Below, piece by piece: positions 24,276 through 33,297 of a DNA stretch of 39,402 bases. The stretch covers positions 1-39,402 of the forward strand of contig CANFEH010000005.1 in assembly GCA_947445855.1 (NCBI GenBank). The letters are read 5' to 3'. A program made the translations under genes and the position numbers. The notes beneath the pieces were generated by a model. It ran no database searches, was not told the origin of the DNA, and saw only the letters and a program-made list of their open reading frames with translations. The DNA is from Zetaproteobacteria bacterium (GTDB taxonomy: Bacteria > Bdellovibrionota_B > Oligoflexia > Oligoflexales > Bog-1112). The number at the start of each line of letters is the position of its first letter. Position 1 is the first letter of the stretch.

Positions 24276-25673
24276 TTATTTTTTTACAGATAGTTCTTCT
24301 CCATTGAAAGAGAGTATTTTTTTTTGATCTCCAACAACGGTTTCTATATGGACTGGTTTCTTCCAAATTTTATAAAGCCTTTTTAATGTTTCAAAGCTTT
24401 TTCCTTGATGAAGAAGTGTTCCATCATAAGAATGCTTTAATAAAAGCTCTCCTTTCGAATGGAAATTATTGTCAATTACTTTTATGATAGGCCATCCACA
24501 GTTTGTAAGAGCACTGAGAATTTGAGGTTTTATGTCTTTAAATTTTCGATCTGTTAAGATGTGTTCTCTTTTTTGTGGATCGTAGTCATAAAGAAACATT
24601 TTAGTTTCATGACAAAAATCTTCATCTAAAAAGTTATCAAGAAAACTCAAATCATTGTGAATTTTTCTGACTTCAAAAATTTTTTCAGTGCCGTTATGTG
24701 ACTTCTCATCCCATTTTTTATGAATGTTTTTAAAGAGTTCAAGACCAAGTCGGTAGGGGTTAATATGTCCTCCTTTGTTTTCAACAATGGAGGAGTATTG
24801 ACAGCAGTAGTCAATAATTTCAGAAATATCAAGAGGGCATATTTCTGTCATCATTTTGCTATGCCAGTAAGTAGCCCAGCCTTCATTTAAAATTTTTGTC
24901 TGTCTTTGAGGAAGGAAATAGTAAGCTTCGCTTCTTATTATATCTAAAATTTTGGATTGCCATATATTGATTTCAGCGTGTGAAGAAAGGAACTTTAAAA
25001 TATCACGTTCTTCATTGAAAATTTGTTTTTCTACTTTTTGAATCTCAACATTTGTTTGAATCTTTTTGTCTTTTAAGAAAGTTTCTAAATAACTTTTTGA
25101 AGGAACAGGAGGTATCTCTTTTTTTTCATCTCTATTTTTTTCTTTTGCAAAAGAGTAAGAAAAAAGTTCTCCTGGATCTATTAAGTTTTCAAGAGATAAA
25201 CAAGTGTCTATGAAATCTTCTACTTCAGAGTAGCTTACTGTTTGAATAATTTCTCTGATAATACTAGCGTTGTTAGCTGATTGATCTAGCATTTTTCGGT
25301 TTGTTTTTGAGAACCAAATATTATTTTTAAAAAAATCACTATGCCCATAAACATGAGCAATGACAGTTTTTTGAGTGCTTAGATGATTAGACTCTAACAG
25401 ATAGGCATAACAAGGGTCATTGTTTATAACCATTTCATAAATAGTAGCTAGACCATACTCATAATTTTTCATGAGTTTGTCATATTCCATTCCCCATCGC
25501 CAGTGAGGGTAACGTTTAGGAAGCCCTCCATAAGCAGCAACTTCATGAAGTTTTTTATAATCTACAAGCTCAAATATGGTTGTAAAAAAATCCAAACCAA
25601 CTTCTCGCGATTTTTTTTCCAAATCAGTGATTATTTTTTCCAAGTTTTCTGGGAGAGTTTTTTGTTTTGACAT
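24276..25673 (-). CDS. spoVR: SpoVR family protein
   Basis: This is a 465-aa cytosolic protein of the SpoVR/YcgB family. Typical blocks are PHWRWGMEYDKLMKNYEYGLATIYEMVINNDPCYAYLLESN, VIAHVYGHSDFFKNNIWF, LPQRQTKILNEGWATYWHSKMM and GHINPYRLGLELFKNI. The HxxGH-like and EGWATYWH histidine/glutamate clusters suggest a metal site, but the biochemical activity is unknown. The family was named for spore cortex formation in Bacillus; in Proteobacteria it is co-inherited with PrkA (YeaG) and YeaH and is linked to stationary-phase and nutrient stress. It is the last gene of the prkA-yeaH-spoVR operon, starting one base after the yeaH stop codon, which implies translational coupling. Confidence 0.93.
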   Translation of the reverse strand: MSKQKTLPENLEKIITDLEKKSREVGLDFFTTIFELVDYKKLHEVAAYGGLPKRYPHWRWGMEYDKLMKNYEYGLATIYEMVINNDPCYAYLLESNHLSTQKTVIAHVYGHSDFFKNNIWFSKTNRKMLDQSANNASIIREIIQTVSYSEVEDFIDTCLSLENLIDPGELFSYSFAKEKNRDEKKEIPPVPSKSYLETFLKDKKIQTNVEIQKVEKQIFNEERDILKFLSSHAEINIWQSKILDIIRSEAYYFLPQRQTKILNEGWATYWHSKMMTEICPLDISEIIDYCCQYSSIVENKGGHINPYRLGLELFKNIHKKWDEKSHNGTEKIFEVRKIHNDLSFLDNFLDEDFCHETKMFLYDYDPQKREHILTDRKFKDIKPQILSALTNCGWPIIKVIDNNFHSKGELLLKHSYDGTLLHQGKSFETLKRLYKIWKKPVHIETVVGDQKKILSFNGEELSVKK

Positions 25674-25674
25674 T

Positions 25675-26778
25675 TTAGCGCCCCCGTCCTAGGAAAATTT
25701 TTAAGGAATCTATTATTGCATTGCGATCTTTGATTGCAGCTAGTGCTATTTTTTCTTGGGATTCACCAAATTTTTTGACTAATTCTCTTAAAAACTGTCC
25801 AGAGCCATAGCGAGATTCTACTTGACCATAACAAAACAGGTTGACGACATTTATCATTTTTTCTTCGATAAGCTTGAGACATTCAAGAGTGTCGTTACCG
25901 GACCAGTTGTCTCCATCAGAGAAATGAAAAAGATAAACATTCCAGTCATCGTTTTGATAATTTTTTCTGATGATCTCAAGAGCTAACTTATAAGCTGAGC
26001 TGATAAGTGTTCCGCCAGATTCTTTTGTCCTGTAAAAAACATTTGAGTCTACTTCTTTTGCTGTTGCATCATGTATAATGTAGCGTTTTGCAAGGCCTTT
26101 GTAATATTTTGATAACCAAGTATCGATCCAAAAACTTGTGAGTCGAACGATTTCTTTTTGTTCATCTCCCATTGAGCCTGAAACATCCATCATGTAGATA
26201 ATTGCTGCATTGCTGCATTGTTTAAATGTTTCTTTTGCTGTTAAAAATCTCCTATCTTCTTTAATAGGAATTATTTTTGGATTTTGAGCATTGTATTCAC
26301 CTGAGCTGATAGATCTTTTGAGAGCTTTTAAATAAGTTTGTCTGAAAATATTAAGTGAATTGGGCCCTTCTTTATGAACACTCGTGTAGCGATAACTTTT
26401 GTTACTAGCTTCTCCGTAACCACTTGATCGGATGTTGGGAAGCTCTAATTCTTCGCCTAGGATATCAGCTAGTTCTTCTAATGGCACATCCATTTCAAGG
26501 GAGTGCTCACCTTCTTCTTCTCCTGCGCCAGTAGATTTTCCTTTTTGTCCGGAATCTTTTTCTGATTTATTTCCACTTGAATTTTTTGAGGCTCCTCCTT
26601 CTCCAGATTTTTCTTCGTCTCCAAAAGAAAAAGTTGGGATTTCAATACTAGGCATTGGGATAGTTATATTTTTCCCAGATTTTCTTAAGATTATCCCACC
26701 ATTTGAGATAAATTGACGGAGTTCTTCTTTTATTTTTCCACGGATAATTTCTTTGAAACGTCTGAGATCAGATTCCAT
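25675..26778 (-). CDS. yeaH: YeaH/DUF444 family protein with VWA domain
   Basis: This 367-aa cytosolic protein belongs to the DUF444/YeaH family. The N-terminal half is basic and then low complexity (GEGGASKNSSGNKSEKDSG), as in other YeaH proteins, and includes LRRFKEIIRGKIKEELRQFI. The C-terminal half is a von Willebrand A-like domain whose metal site DVSGSMG lies at residues 198-204, followed by YIIHDATAKEVDSNVFYRTKESGGTLISSAY. It is thought to work with the kinase PrkA. GAGGT precedes the ATG. It sits between prkA (49 bases upstream) and spoVR (one-base gap). Confidence 0.93.
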   Translation of the reverse strand: MESDLRRFKEIIRGKIKEELRQFISNGGIILRKSGKNITIPMPSIEIPTFSFGDEEKSGEGGASKNSSGNKSEKDSGQKGKSTGAGEEEGEHSLEMDVPLEELADILGEELELPNIRSSGYGEASNKSYRYTSVHKEGPNSLNIFRQTYLKALKRSISSGEYNAQNPKIIPIKEDRRFLTAKETFKQCSNAAIIYMMDVSGSMGDEQKEIVRLTSFWIDTWLSKYYKGLAKRYIIHDATAKEVDSNVFYRTKESGGTLISSAYKLALEIIRKNYQNDDWNVYLFHFSDGDNWSGNDTLECLKLIEEKMINVVNLFCYGQVESRYGSGQFLRELVKKFGESQEKIALAAIKDRNAIIDSLKIFLGRGR

Positions 26779-26827
26779 TTATTTTGACCTCTTTTTTTTA
26801 TTTTAATCTTTTTTGCTCAGAGTTTTT

Positions 26828-28897
26828 TTAAGAATTTTTTGCAGGATTGTGAAGAGAGTCACCTCTTGCAAAAATACTTGCGACAAAGCTTAGTACGTCA
26901 CTTGCACAAGTTTCACAATACCCATGGTTTTTGATAAGTCTATTTTTAACAACATTGATTTTTTCTTCAGTGTTACGGTCTACTACTTTTGAAACAAGAG
27001 TTGTTAGTTTTATAGAGTCTTTTTGATCTTCAAAAAGTTTCAGCTCAAGAGCTTTGTGGAGTCTTTCATTTGCTTTGAAATCAAAGTTTCTACCATCAAG
27101 AGCAAGCGCTCCAATGTAATTCATTATTTCACGCCTAAAATCTTCTTTTCTGTTTTCAGAGATATCAATTTTTTCTTCGATAGATCTCATGAGGCGTTCG
27201 TCAGCTTCTTCAGCAAGTCCTGTGTAATGGTTTTTAATTTTGTCTTTTTGTACAAAAGCTTTTACATTGTCAATGTAGTTTGCGCATATTTTTTCTATAG
27301 CACCTTCATCAGCTGATATAGCTTGTTGTACTTCGTATTTGACTATATCTTCGTACTCTTTTTTTACAATAGAAATGAGTTCTATGTATTTTCTTTTTGT
27401 TTCTGTGTCAGTTATTAGAGAGTGGTGTTTTAAGCCGCTTTCTAATTCATTAAGAAGAATGAATACGTTTAAGCAACCTTCTCCTTTGTTGACAATAAGA
27501 GCGTGAGAAATTTTGTCTTGTACATAACGAGGACTGATCCCGTGAAGCCCTTCTCTTAAGGACTCTTTTCTTAGTTCTTTAACACTATCCTCTGTGTAGT
27601 TTTGATTTGTTTTTCCGTTATAAAGTTTAAGCTTTTGAAGAAGGGATAAATTTGATTTTTTAGGTTCTTCAAGTCTTGTTAAAATAGACCACATAGAAAC
27701 CATTTCTAATGTATGTGGTGCTATATGAATATCTCCAACTGTTTTTTTATTGTAGTCTTTTTCGTAAATACGAACTTCATCTTTTAGTTTTGTGATATAA
27801 GGTATGTCTATTTTTATTGTACGATCGCGGAGAGCTTCCATGTATTCATTATTTTGAAGTTTTCTGTATTCAGGTTCATTTGTATGACCAATAATGACCA
27901 GGTCAATGTCGCTTTGGGCATATTTTTTTGGTTTAATCTTGTGTTCTTGACTGGCTGTTAGAAGATCATAGAGAAAAGCAACATCAAGTTTAAGAACCTC
28001 TACAAATTCAATGAGTCCTCTATTAGCAACATGGAACTCACCGTCAAAGTTGAAAGCTCTTGGGTCTGAATCTGAACCATATTCAGCAATTTTTCTGTAG
28101 TTGATGTCACCTGTTAGCTCTGTCGAGTCTTGATTTTTTTCATCTTTTGGTTGGAATGTGCCAATACCAATTCTGTCTTTTTCTGAAATTAAGACACGGT
28201 GAACTTTAATATGTTCTGTGATGATTTTTTCCCAATTACCTTGGTAATGTTCCATAAGATTTTTATACATGAAACGACAAGCAGGGCAAAGGTCTCCTTC
28301 TATATGAAGGTGCTTTTCTTTAGGAAGTTTCTCGTTCAAAGTTTCCATGAAAAGATTTCTTTTTTCCTGAGGAATGAGATGGAGAGGGTCCTCGTTAATA
28401 GGACATTTCATTACATTTTCCATGGAAAGAATTTTTCCGACATGAGTCCAACTGTAAGAGTAGAGTGCTCCTTCATTTGTGCGTGAATAGTTTTCAATCC
28501 CTTTTTTTAGAAGACGAACAATTGTTGATTTAGAAGAGCCTACAGGCCCATGAAGAAGGATCAGTCTTTTTTCAGGGCCGTAGCGATAAGCAGCTGCTTT
28601 TAGAATGTTCATAAGCTTCATGAGGCTTATATCAAGGCCAAAGACTGCATCTTTTCCATTGTCTAAAGGGTCACTAAAAAATTTCCACCGGATGATTTTT
28701 TTCTTATTGTCAATATAGGTTTCAAAGCCATGGGAGGCTACCATGTCATATATTCGCTTAAAAGCTGTTCCGGTCACCTCAGGGTGCTCAAGCACTATAT
28801 CTAAATAGTCTTTGAAGCTACCTTGCCAGTAATTTTTAGCATCAGCTTCGCTTAATTTTTTTTGAGATAATAGGTCGAAGATATGATCTGAGTTCAT
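26828..28897 (-). CDS. prkA: PrkA/YeaG AAA+ serine protein kinase
   Basis: This 689-aa cytosolic protein has an N-terminal AAA domain and a C-terminal kinase-like PrkA domain. Walker A is [10 protein letters not shown] at residues 116-125; [23 protein letters not shown] is the family's Walker B/sensor region and [34 protein letters not shown] is highly typical. Cysteine pairs occur in [11 protein letters not shown] and near the C-terminus ([13 protein letters not shown]). The length matches E. coli YeaG (644) with a slightly longer N-terminus. The family phosphorylates proteins in nutrient-stress responses. It heads the operon, with GAGG before the ATG and a strong extended -10 about 145 bases upstream. 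The order prkA-yeaH-spoVR is the one widely conserved in Proteobacteria. Confidence 0.95.
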   Translation of the reverse strand: MNSDHIFDLLSQKKLSEADAKNYWQGSFKDYLDIVLEHPEVTGTAFKRIYDMVASHGFETYIDNKKKIIRWKFFSDPLDNGKDAVFGLDISLMKLMNILKAAAYRYGPEKRLILLHGPVGSSKSTIVRLLKKGIENYSRTNEGALYSYSWTHVGKILSMENVMKCPINEDPLHLIPQEKRNLFMETLNEKLPKEKHLHIEGDLCPACRFMYKNLMEHYQGNWEKIITEHIKVHRVLISEKDRIGIGTFQPKDEKNQDSTELTGDINYRKIAEYGSDSDPRAFNFDGEFHVANRGLIEFVEVLKLDVAFLYDLLTASQEHKIKPKKYAQSDIDLVIIGHTNEPEYRKLQNNEYMEALRDRTIKIDIPYITKLKDEVRIYEKDYNKKTVGDIHIAPHTLEMVSMWSILTRLEEPKKSNLSLLQKLKLYNGKTNQNYTEDSVKELRKESLREGLHGISPRYVQDKISHALIVNKGEGCLNVFILLNELESGLKHHSLITDTETKRKYIELISIVKKEYEDIVKYEVQQAISADEGAIEKICANYIDNVKAFVQKDKIKNHYTGLAEEADERLMRSIEEKIDISENRKEDFRREIMNYIGALALDGRNFDFKANERLHKALELKLFEDQKDSIKLTTLVSKVVDRNTEEKINVVKNRLIKNHGYCETCASDVLSFVASIFARGDSLHNPAKNS

Positions 28898-29041
28898 TTT
28901 TCTACCTCTTGATTTTTTTGTTGATCTAAAAAAATCGTTTCCGAAGAATTTTTCTTCCCAGTATTAAACTCTTAAAACCCTCACTGTGATTAGGAGATTT
29001 AAATAATAAATCATCAGGTTTTTGTATTTATATCTTCTTCT

Positions 29042-29050
29042 ATTATAGCA
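29042..29050 (-). promoter_or_regulatory. Extended -10 promoter element for prkA
   Basis: On the minus strand the sequence reads TGCTATAAT, a perfect -10 with the TGn extension. There is no good -35, as is usual for extended -10 promoters. It would give prkA a leader of about 140 bases. The remaining gap to the ferredoxin gene is A/T-rich with no gene seen. Confidence 0.5.
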
Positions 29051-29167
29051 TAAAAAATGAAAAAGCGACTTTTTGTTTAGATGACTAAGGATTTGAATTT
29101 TTAGAAGAGGATTTGCACTCGTTTTTTGAAAAGAAAAAAAATCTTTTAGAGATGACAGAAAGGAGCC

Positions 29168-29449
29168 CTATTCGCTGACCTCAAGGACAACATCTCCTTT
29201 GACTTTACATTGGCAAGCTAGTCGTTCATCTGCCTCAGCAGCCATGGTTTCTAAGAAGTCTCTTTCATCTTCACCCATGGGGCTTAGGTTTTCCATGCCT
29301 TCTTTAACTCTGATCATGCAAGCACCACAGGCACCATCACGGCAGCCAAATAAAATGGATGTGTCATAATCTTCACACATATCGATAAGCGGGTAGTTTT
29401 TTTTAACCTCGACTGTGAGGTTATCTGTTGTAATTGTAACTTTTGGCAT
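29168..29449 (-). CDS. 2Fe-2S ferredoxin, plant/adrenodoxin-fold type
   Basis: This is a 93-aa electron carrier. The cluster ligands fit C-x4-C-x2-C plus a distant Cys: C36, C41 and C44 in GCRDGACGACMIRV, and C79 in LACQCKV. The size and fold are those of small [2Fe-2S] ferredoxins. The partner reductase is not in the window. AAGGAG does not precede the ATG, and the site is weak (GGTTTTTACCATT). It lies between the nucleotide translocase (190 bases upstream on this strand) and the prkA operon downstream, and may be a single gene. Confidence 0.9.
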   Translation of the reverse strand: MPKVTITTDNLTVEVKKNYPLIDMCEDYDTSILFGCRDGACGACMIRVKEGMENLSPMGEDERDFLETMAAEADERLACQCKVKGDVVLEVSE

Positions 29450-29639
29450 AATGGTAAAAACCTATTTAAAAATTCTTAATTCATGATATCTGAATATTTT
29501 TTCTATAGTTGATAAGGTTATTCAAGAACTGGGTAAAAACGAACAAACTTCTCAGTTTATGAGACGATTAAGACTTACTATCACAGACGGCGAGGTTAAC
29601 ATAAAGCCGCTTTAAGGTAAAGCTTAAATCAAGCACCCT

Positions 29640-31193
29640 CTAAGTGTTAGAGCTGCCTTCTTCTTCTGTTTCGCTATTTTCAAAAACATTAGAAATATGG
29701 CGAATAGAATAGAACCATCCTGAAAGCATAGGAATGAGTAAAACAAGAAAGAAAGGTGCCATGGCAGAAACTGTTGGTAAGAAAAGGACAAGCACTTGTA
29801 CAGCAATAGCTCCCCCTGATTTTCCAAGTCTTGAACCTACTCCATCAATTACAGCTTTAGCTTTAATTTTATCATCCTTTGACAAGGGGATAAATGCGAG
29901 CTCTTTTGTAGTGTCAAAGAAAGTAAACTTTGCTGAACGACAAAGGCTATTTTGAATACCCCCTGTGAAAACAACCACAGCTAAAGGAGTTAAACCCGAT
30001 AAACCGATTGTGTCAAAAAAAGATGAGTACCCAAAGTAATGAAGGAAAAAAGCAAAGAAAAACAAAATAGAAGTTAAAGATAGAATAATAGGGGTGAATA
30101 GAGCTGTGTTTTTCCACTTAAATATTTGTAAGAAAGTTGAAATAGCAAGACCAAATATGATTGAAAAGACTCCAAGTAGCATAGCTATATAACTCATATA
30201 ATTATGATAGTCTGAAACTTTTGGGTAAAGAACATTGGTTTGATCTTTCCAGAGAATTTCTAGAATATTCATACTCAGGTTGTAAGCTAACACTATAAAA
30301 GCGATAGAAAAAATATATTTAGACTGAAAGCATTTAGCAAAAGCTTCACGCATTCCCATGTGTGAACTTTTTTGTTCATCTGAAACAAAAGTGACTTCAT
30401 TAGGGGATGGAAATTTCTTGTACGTAAAGTGAAAGATTCCTAGAATAAGAATGCTTGAAATAATAATAAGAGCCATTAAACCATAAAGCGTGTGATCCCA
30501 AGCACAACAAGCGTTGAAGACTAGATTGTCTTGGCTATAAGTATTAAAGTAGTAAGAAACCATCCCTGCAACAAAACCTGAAACATTTCCAAGGAGATTG
30601 ATAACACCGTAGAATCTCTTTGCTTGATAAAGAGGAGTTATATGGTTAGCAAATCCCCAGAAGAGAACAGAAAGAACAATGCTACTCCACAGTTCTGCCA
30701 TCACATAAAAAGTGGAGAGAGGCCAGTAGTACAAAAGAATGAAAAATGTTCTAAAAAAAGCAGAGTAGTTCAACCATGAATCTTTGCTTGCAGAAGGATT
30801 TTCTAAGAGGAGAGCTTGACTACCTAAATAGATTGAATCTTTGTTTGGATAAAGAATGAATGTGAAGAGGATAAAGTAAGCAAGAAAAAAAGAAATAAGA
30901 ACATAAAAAGTTTTTTGGAAACCGAATCGGTTGCAGAGCCAAGTGAAAAGAGTTGCTCCAATTAAAGCAGAAGGAAGAACAGCCCAGGTTTTTAAGAAGG
31001 GGAGAACAAGAGCTGTCGAGTTTTCTGCTGTTATAATGAGAGGGTCTTTTAAAGCCTTTAATATTGTGTAGTTAAAGGAAATAAGAAAGACAAGAGCAAT
31101 AAGTAAGAGACACTTTAGTGTTTCCTCCGGCTCAATTGGCCATAGAAAATTTGAAAGTGACTTCAAGTAAGAACTCTTTTTTTTTATTGGCAT
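29640..31193 (-). CDS. ATP/ADP (nucleotide) translocase, Tlc/NTT family
   Basis: This is a 517-aa inner-membrane carrier of the family found in plastids, Chlamydiae, Rickettsiae and a few other intracellular bacteria, where it exchanges host ATP for bacterial ADP or imports other nucleotides. The family start is clear: FLWPIEPEETLKCLLLIALVFLISFNYTILKALKDPLIITA, followed by LPFLKTWAVLPSALIG. Later come YVMAELWSSIVLSVLFWGFANHIT and FFDTTKELAFIPLSKDDKIKAKAVIDGVGSRLGKSGG, the latter highly diagnostic. Twelve or so helices are expected. The track starts at a TTG (31202); the ATG at 31193 has AGAGG about ten bases ahead and is preferred. It is divergent from udk. Whether it trades energy (ATP/ADP) or nets nucleotides cannot be read from sequence by eye. 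Confidence 0.95.
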   Translation of the reverse strand: MPIKKKSSYLKSLSNFLWPIEPEETLKCLLLIALVFLISFNYTILKALKDPLIITAENSTALVLPFLKTWAVLPSALIGATLFTWLCNRFGFQKTFYVLISFFLAYFILFTFILYPNKDSIYLGSQALLLENPSASKDSWLNYSAFFRTFFILLYYWPLSTFYVMAELWSSIVLSVLFWGFANHITPLYQAKRFYGVINLLGNVSGFVAGMVSYYFNTYSQDNLVFNACCAWDHTLYGLMALIIISSILILGIFHFTYKKFPSPNEVTFVSDEQKSSHMGMREAFAKCFQSKYIFSIAFIVLAYNLSMNILEILWKDQTNVLYPKVSDYHNYMSYIAMLLGVFSIIFGLAISTFLQIFKWKNTALFTPIILSLTSILFFFAFFLHYFGYSSFFDTIGLSGLTPLAVVVFTGGIQNSLCRSAKFTFFDTTKELAFIPLSKDDKIKAKAVIDGVGSRLGKSGGAIAVQVLVLFLPTVSAMAPFFLVLLIPMLSGWFYSIRHISNVFENSETEEEGSSNT

Positions 31194-31251
31194 ATTAAGC
31201 AAGCCTCTGCCATACTAGCGAATTACAGACGAGCTCATCCAACACTAGCAT

Positions 31252-31265
31252 CTCACCAGTGTGAG
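31252..31265. repeat. Operator-like palindrome between the nucleotide translocase and udk
   Basis: CTCAC-CAGT-GTGAG is a perfect 5-bp inverted repeat, 59 bases upstream of the translocase start. Around it, AACACTAGC (31241-31249) recurs as its exact complement GCTAGTGTT at 31348-31356. It lies just downstream of a candidate translocase promoter, where a repressor could act. Confidence 0.35.
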
Positions 31266-31304
31266 TATGACCGCAAAATGTGTAGATGAAGACCTAGCCC
31301 TAGT

Positions 31305-31333
31305 TTTGTACCTGACAGATACCATCTTTTCAA
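31305..31333 (-). promoter_or_regulatory. Candidate promoter for the nucleotide translocase
   Basis: On the minus strand TTGAAA (31333-31328) is followed after exactly 17 bases by TACAAA (31310-31305). These match five of six and four of six consensus positions. The leader would be about 105 bases. Confidence 0.3.
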
Positions 31334-31435
31334 GTGTGAAAAAATAAGCTAGTGTTATTATTTGTTTTTTAAAAAATATACCTAATATATTGAGTTTTTT
31401 GGGGCACTATTTTTGTGTTTAAAAGAGGAAAAGCC

Positions 31436-32056
31436 ATGAGAGGGAAGAAACCTTTTATTATAGCTATATCTGGGGGCTCAGGTTCAGGAAAATCCACTGT
31501 AACAAATCTTCTTCTAGCTAAACTGGGGCAAGACAAAGCCTCTGTTATTCACCAGGACTCTTATTACGAAGATCTTTCCTACATGCTTCTAGAGGAGAGA
31601 AAAAAAGTAAATTTTGATGCTCCTAGTTCTATTGATAAAGATCTTCTCATAAAGCATGTGAAAACTCTTGTCCAAGGTCATCCTATTGAAAAACCTTGCT
31701 ATGATTTTATTAGTTGTACGAGGATGAAGAAGACAGAAAAAGTGGAGCCCACAGAGTATCTTATATTAGAAGGGCTTTTTAGTCTTTGTTTTGAGGAACT
31801 CATCCCTATCTTTAATTTAAAACTCTTTGTTGATGTTCCTGATGATTTAAGACTTCTTAGGCGTATTGATAGAGATACGAAGGTGAGGGGGCATACTTTA
31901 GAAAGTGTTATTCAACAATATCAAGAAACAGTAAGGCCCATGCATCATAAGCATATTGAGCCTTGTCGTAATGTGGCTGACTTTGTTGTTCCTTGGATTC
32001 ATATTGACGATAAACTTATAAGTGGACTTGCAAGCTATATCGTTTCGTTGGTTTGA
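31436..32056 (+). CDS. udk: Uridine kinase
   Basis: This enzyme phosphorylates uridine (and cytidine) to the monophosphate in pyrimidine salvage. The 206-aa P-loop protein has Walker A ISGGSGSGKST at residues 11-21, the substrate loop HQDSYYEDLSYM with NFDAPSSIDKDLL, and the lid RRIDRDTKVRGHTLESVIQQY; HIEPCRNVADFVVPW is the typical late block. The track starts at a GTG (31415); the ATG at 31436 is five bases after AGAGGAA and is preferred. It is divergent from the nucleotide translocase, a sensible pairing if the cell scavenges host nucleosides. It ends 5 bases from the convergent MFS gene. Confidence 0.92.
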   Translation: MRGKKPFIIAISGGSGSGKSTVTNLLLAKLGQDKASVIHQDSYYEDLSYMLLEERKKVNFDAPSSIDKDLLIKHVKTLVQGHPIEKPCYDFISCTRMKKTEKVEPTEYLILEGLFSLCFEELIPIFNLKLFVDVPDDLRLLRRIDRDTKVRGHTLESVIQQYQETVRPMHHKHIEPCRNVADFVVPWIHIDDKLISGLASYIVSLV

Positions 32057-32061
32057 TTTTT

Positions 32062-33297
32062 TTAAGAAGTAGATAAGGATTCAAGGCCTTTATTCCGTGT
32101 TTTTTTCTTTAGAGGAGAGTTTTTAAGGAGAAGAAATGCTAGTAAAACAAATGCTAGGAATGAAAAAATTCCACCAGAGAGAAAAATAAATTTAATTCCA
32201 AAACGATCAGATAATGATCCTGCTAAAATATTTCCAAAAAAAATGCAAACACCTGTCACAAGATAGAAGAGTGCAAAGCTCGTTCCTCTTAAGTCTTTTG
32301 GAATATTCTCAGCTAGTACTGATTTGATAAGGCCTTGGGTGAGCCCCATATGAATCCCTACAAGAGCAAAGCCGATAAAAACTTCTACAAGAGTATCTGA
32401 AGTGTAAAACCAGATATTGTTGAAGACGAGTAAGAATAGGCCAAAAAGAAGAATTTTTTTTGGTTCATAAATATCAGTTAATCTCCCAGAATAAGCAGCA
32501 ATTCCAGCATGAAAGAGATCCATAATAATAATAATGAGAGGAAGCAGTGTGTGGGGACAACCAAATTCTTTAGCATATAAAGTGAGAAACGCTTCGCTAA
32601 AACGAGCTACCATGAGGAAGCTTAAGACGCCTAAAAACTTCCAAAAAAATGGGGGTAGTTTTTTAAAATCTTTTATATTTAAGCTATAGGTTTTTTTTGC
32701 TGGAAAAAAAACTTCTTTAGATTTTCCAAGGAATATAAAAAAAATTAGGATAGCTAAAATATTAGGGATGATAGAAAGCCAAAAAATAAGTCGTAAGTCG
32801 TTTTTATTAAAGTAGAGTACTATCATAGAGCACATGGCTCCAAAAACTGCTCCTAGGGTATAAAGGCTTTGGCGAAGAGAAAAACTTTTTGAATACTCGT
32901 GTTGTAAACTAATATCAGCAATGAAAGCATCTGTTGGTGCCGAGCGCACTCCTTTGCTCATGCGGTCCATAAAGCGAGCGAGTAGAATAAAAGAAAGGCT
33001 TGAAGCAAGCGCAAACATCGGCTTACTTAACATGCTTAAAAAGCTACCAAGTAAAATGAAAGGTTTTCTTTTTCTGAAGTAATCGCTCAGGATGCCTGAG
33101 AATACTTTTGTTATAAAGGAAGAACTTATAGCAAGGCCTTCAATCATGCCAATTTGGGTATGAGAAATACCAAGTTCTTCTGAAAGAAAAACAGGAAGAA
33201 CAGCAAAAACCATTAAGCTAGCCGAGGACCAGAAAAAACTAATCCAAGAAATGGCCTTGATTTCTTTTCCATTTTTAAAACAATTAAACAAAGCCAT
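32062..33297 (-). CDS. Major facilitator superfamily transporter, substrate unknown
   Basis: This is a 411-aa, 12-helix inner-membrane carrier. The MFS loop-2/3 motif appears as GILSDYFRKRKPFILLG, and the second half repeats it as AYSGRLTDIYEPKKILLFG. DRMSKGVRSAPTDAFIADI is characteristic of a subgroup of bacterial MFS proteins with no assigned substrate. The track start is a TTG at 33324; the ATG at 33297 has GAGGAG nine bases ahead and is preferred. It overlaps the end of comM by 14 bases, so the pair is an operon, although there is no obvious functional tie. Confidence 0.85.
   Translation of the reverse strand: MALFNCFKNGKEIKAISWISFFWSSASLMVFAVLPVFLSEELGISHTQIGMIEGLAISSSFITKVFSGILSDYFRKRKPFILLGSFLSMLSKPMFALASSLSFILLARFMDRMSKGVRSAPTDAFIADISLQHEYSKSFSLRQSLYTLGAVFGAMCSMIVLYFNKNDLRLIFWLSIIPNILAILIFFIFLGKSKEVFFPAKKTYSLNIKDFKKLPPFFWKFLGVLSFLMVARFSEAFLTLYAKEFGCPHTLLPLIIIIMDLFHAGIAAYSGRLTDIYEPKKILLFGLFLLVFNNIWFYTSDTLVEVFIGFALVGIHMGLTQGLIKSVLAENIPKDLRGTSFALFYLVTGVCIFFGNILAGSLSDRFGIKFIFLSGGIFSFLAFVLLAFLLLKNSPLKKKTRNKGLESLSTS

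Noticed and set aside
26432-26716. 94-aa plus-strand ORF rich in Ser and Pro
   Set aside because: It is antisense to the low-complexity region of yeaH; its composition reflects that strand only.
29450-29639. Possible small RNA or terminator between the translocase and ferredoxin genes
   Set aside because: Only short repeats (GCTTTA/TAAAGC, CGGC/GCCG) are present, with no clear stem plus T-run and no conserved RNA pattern.
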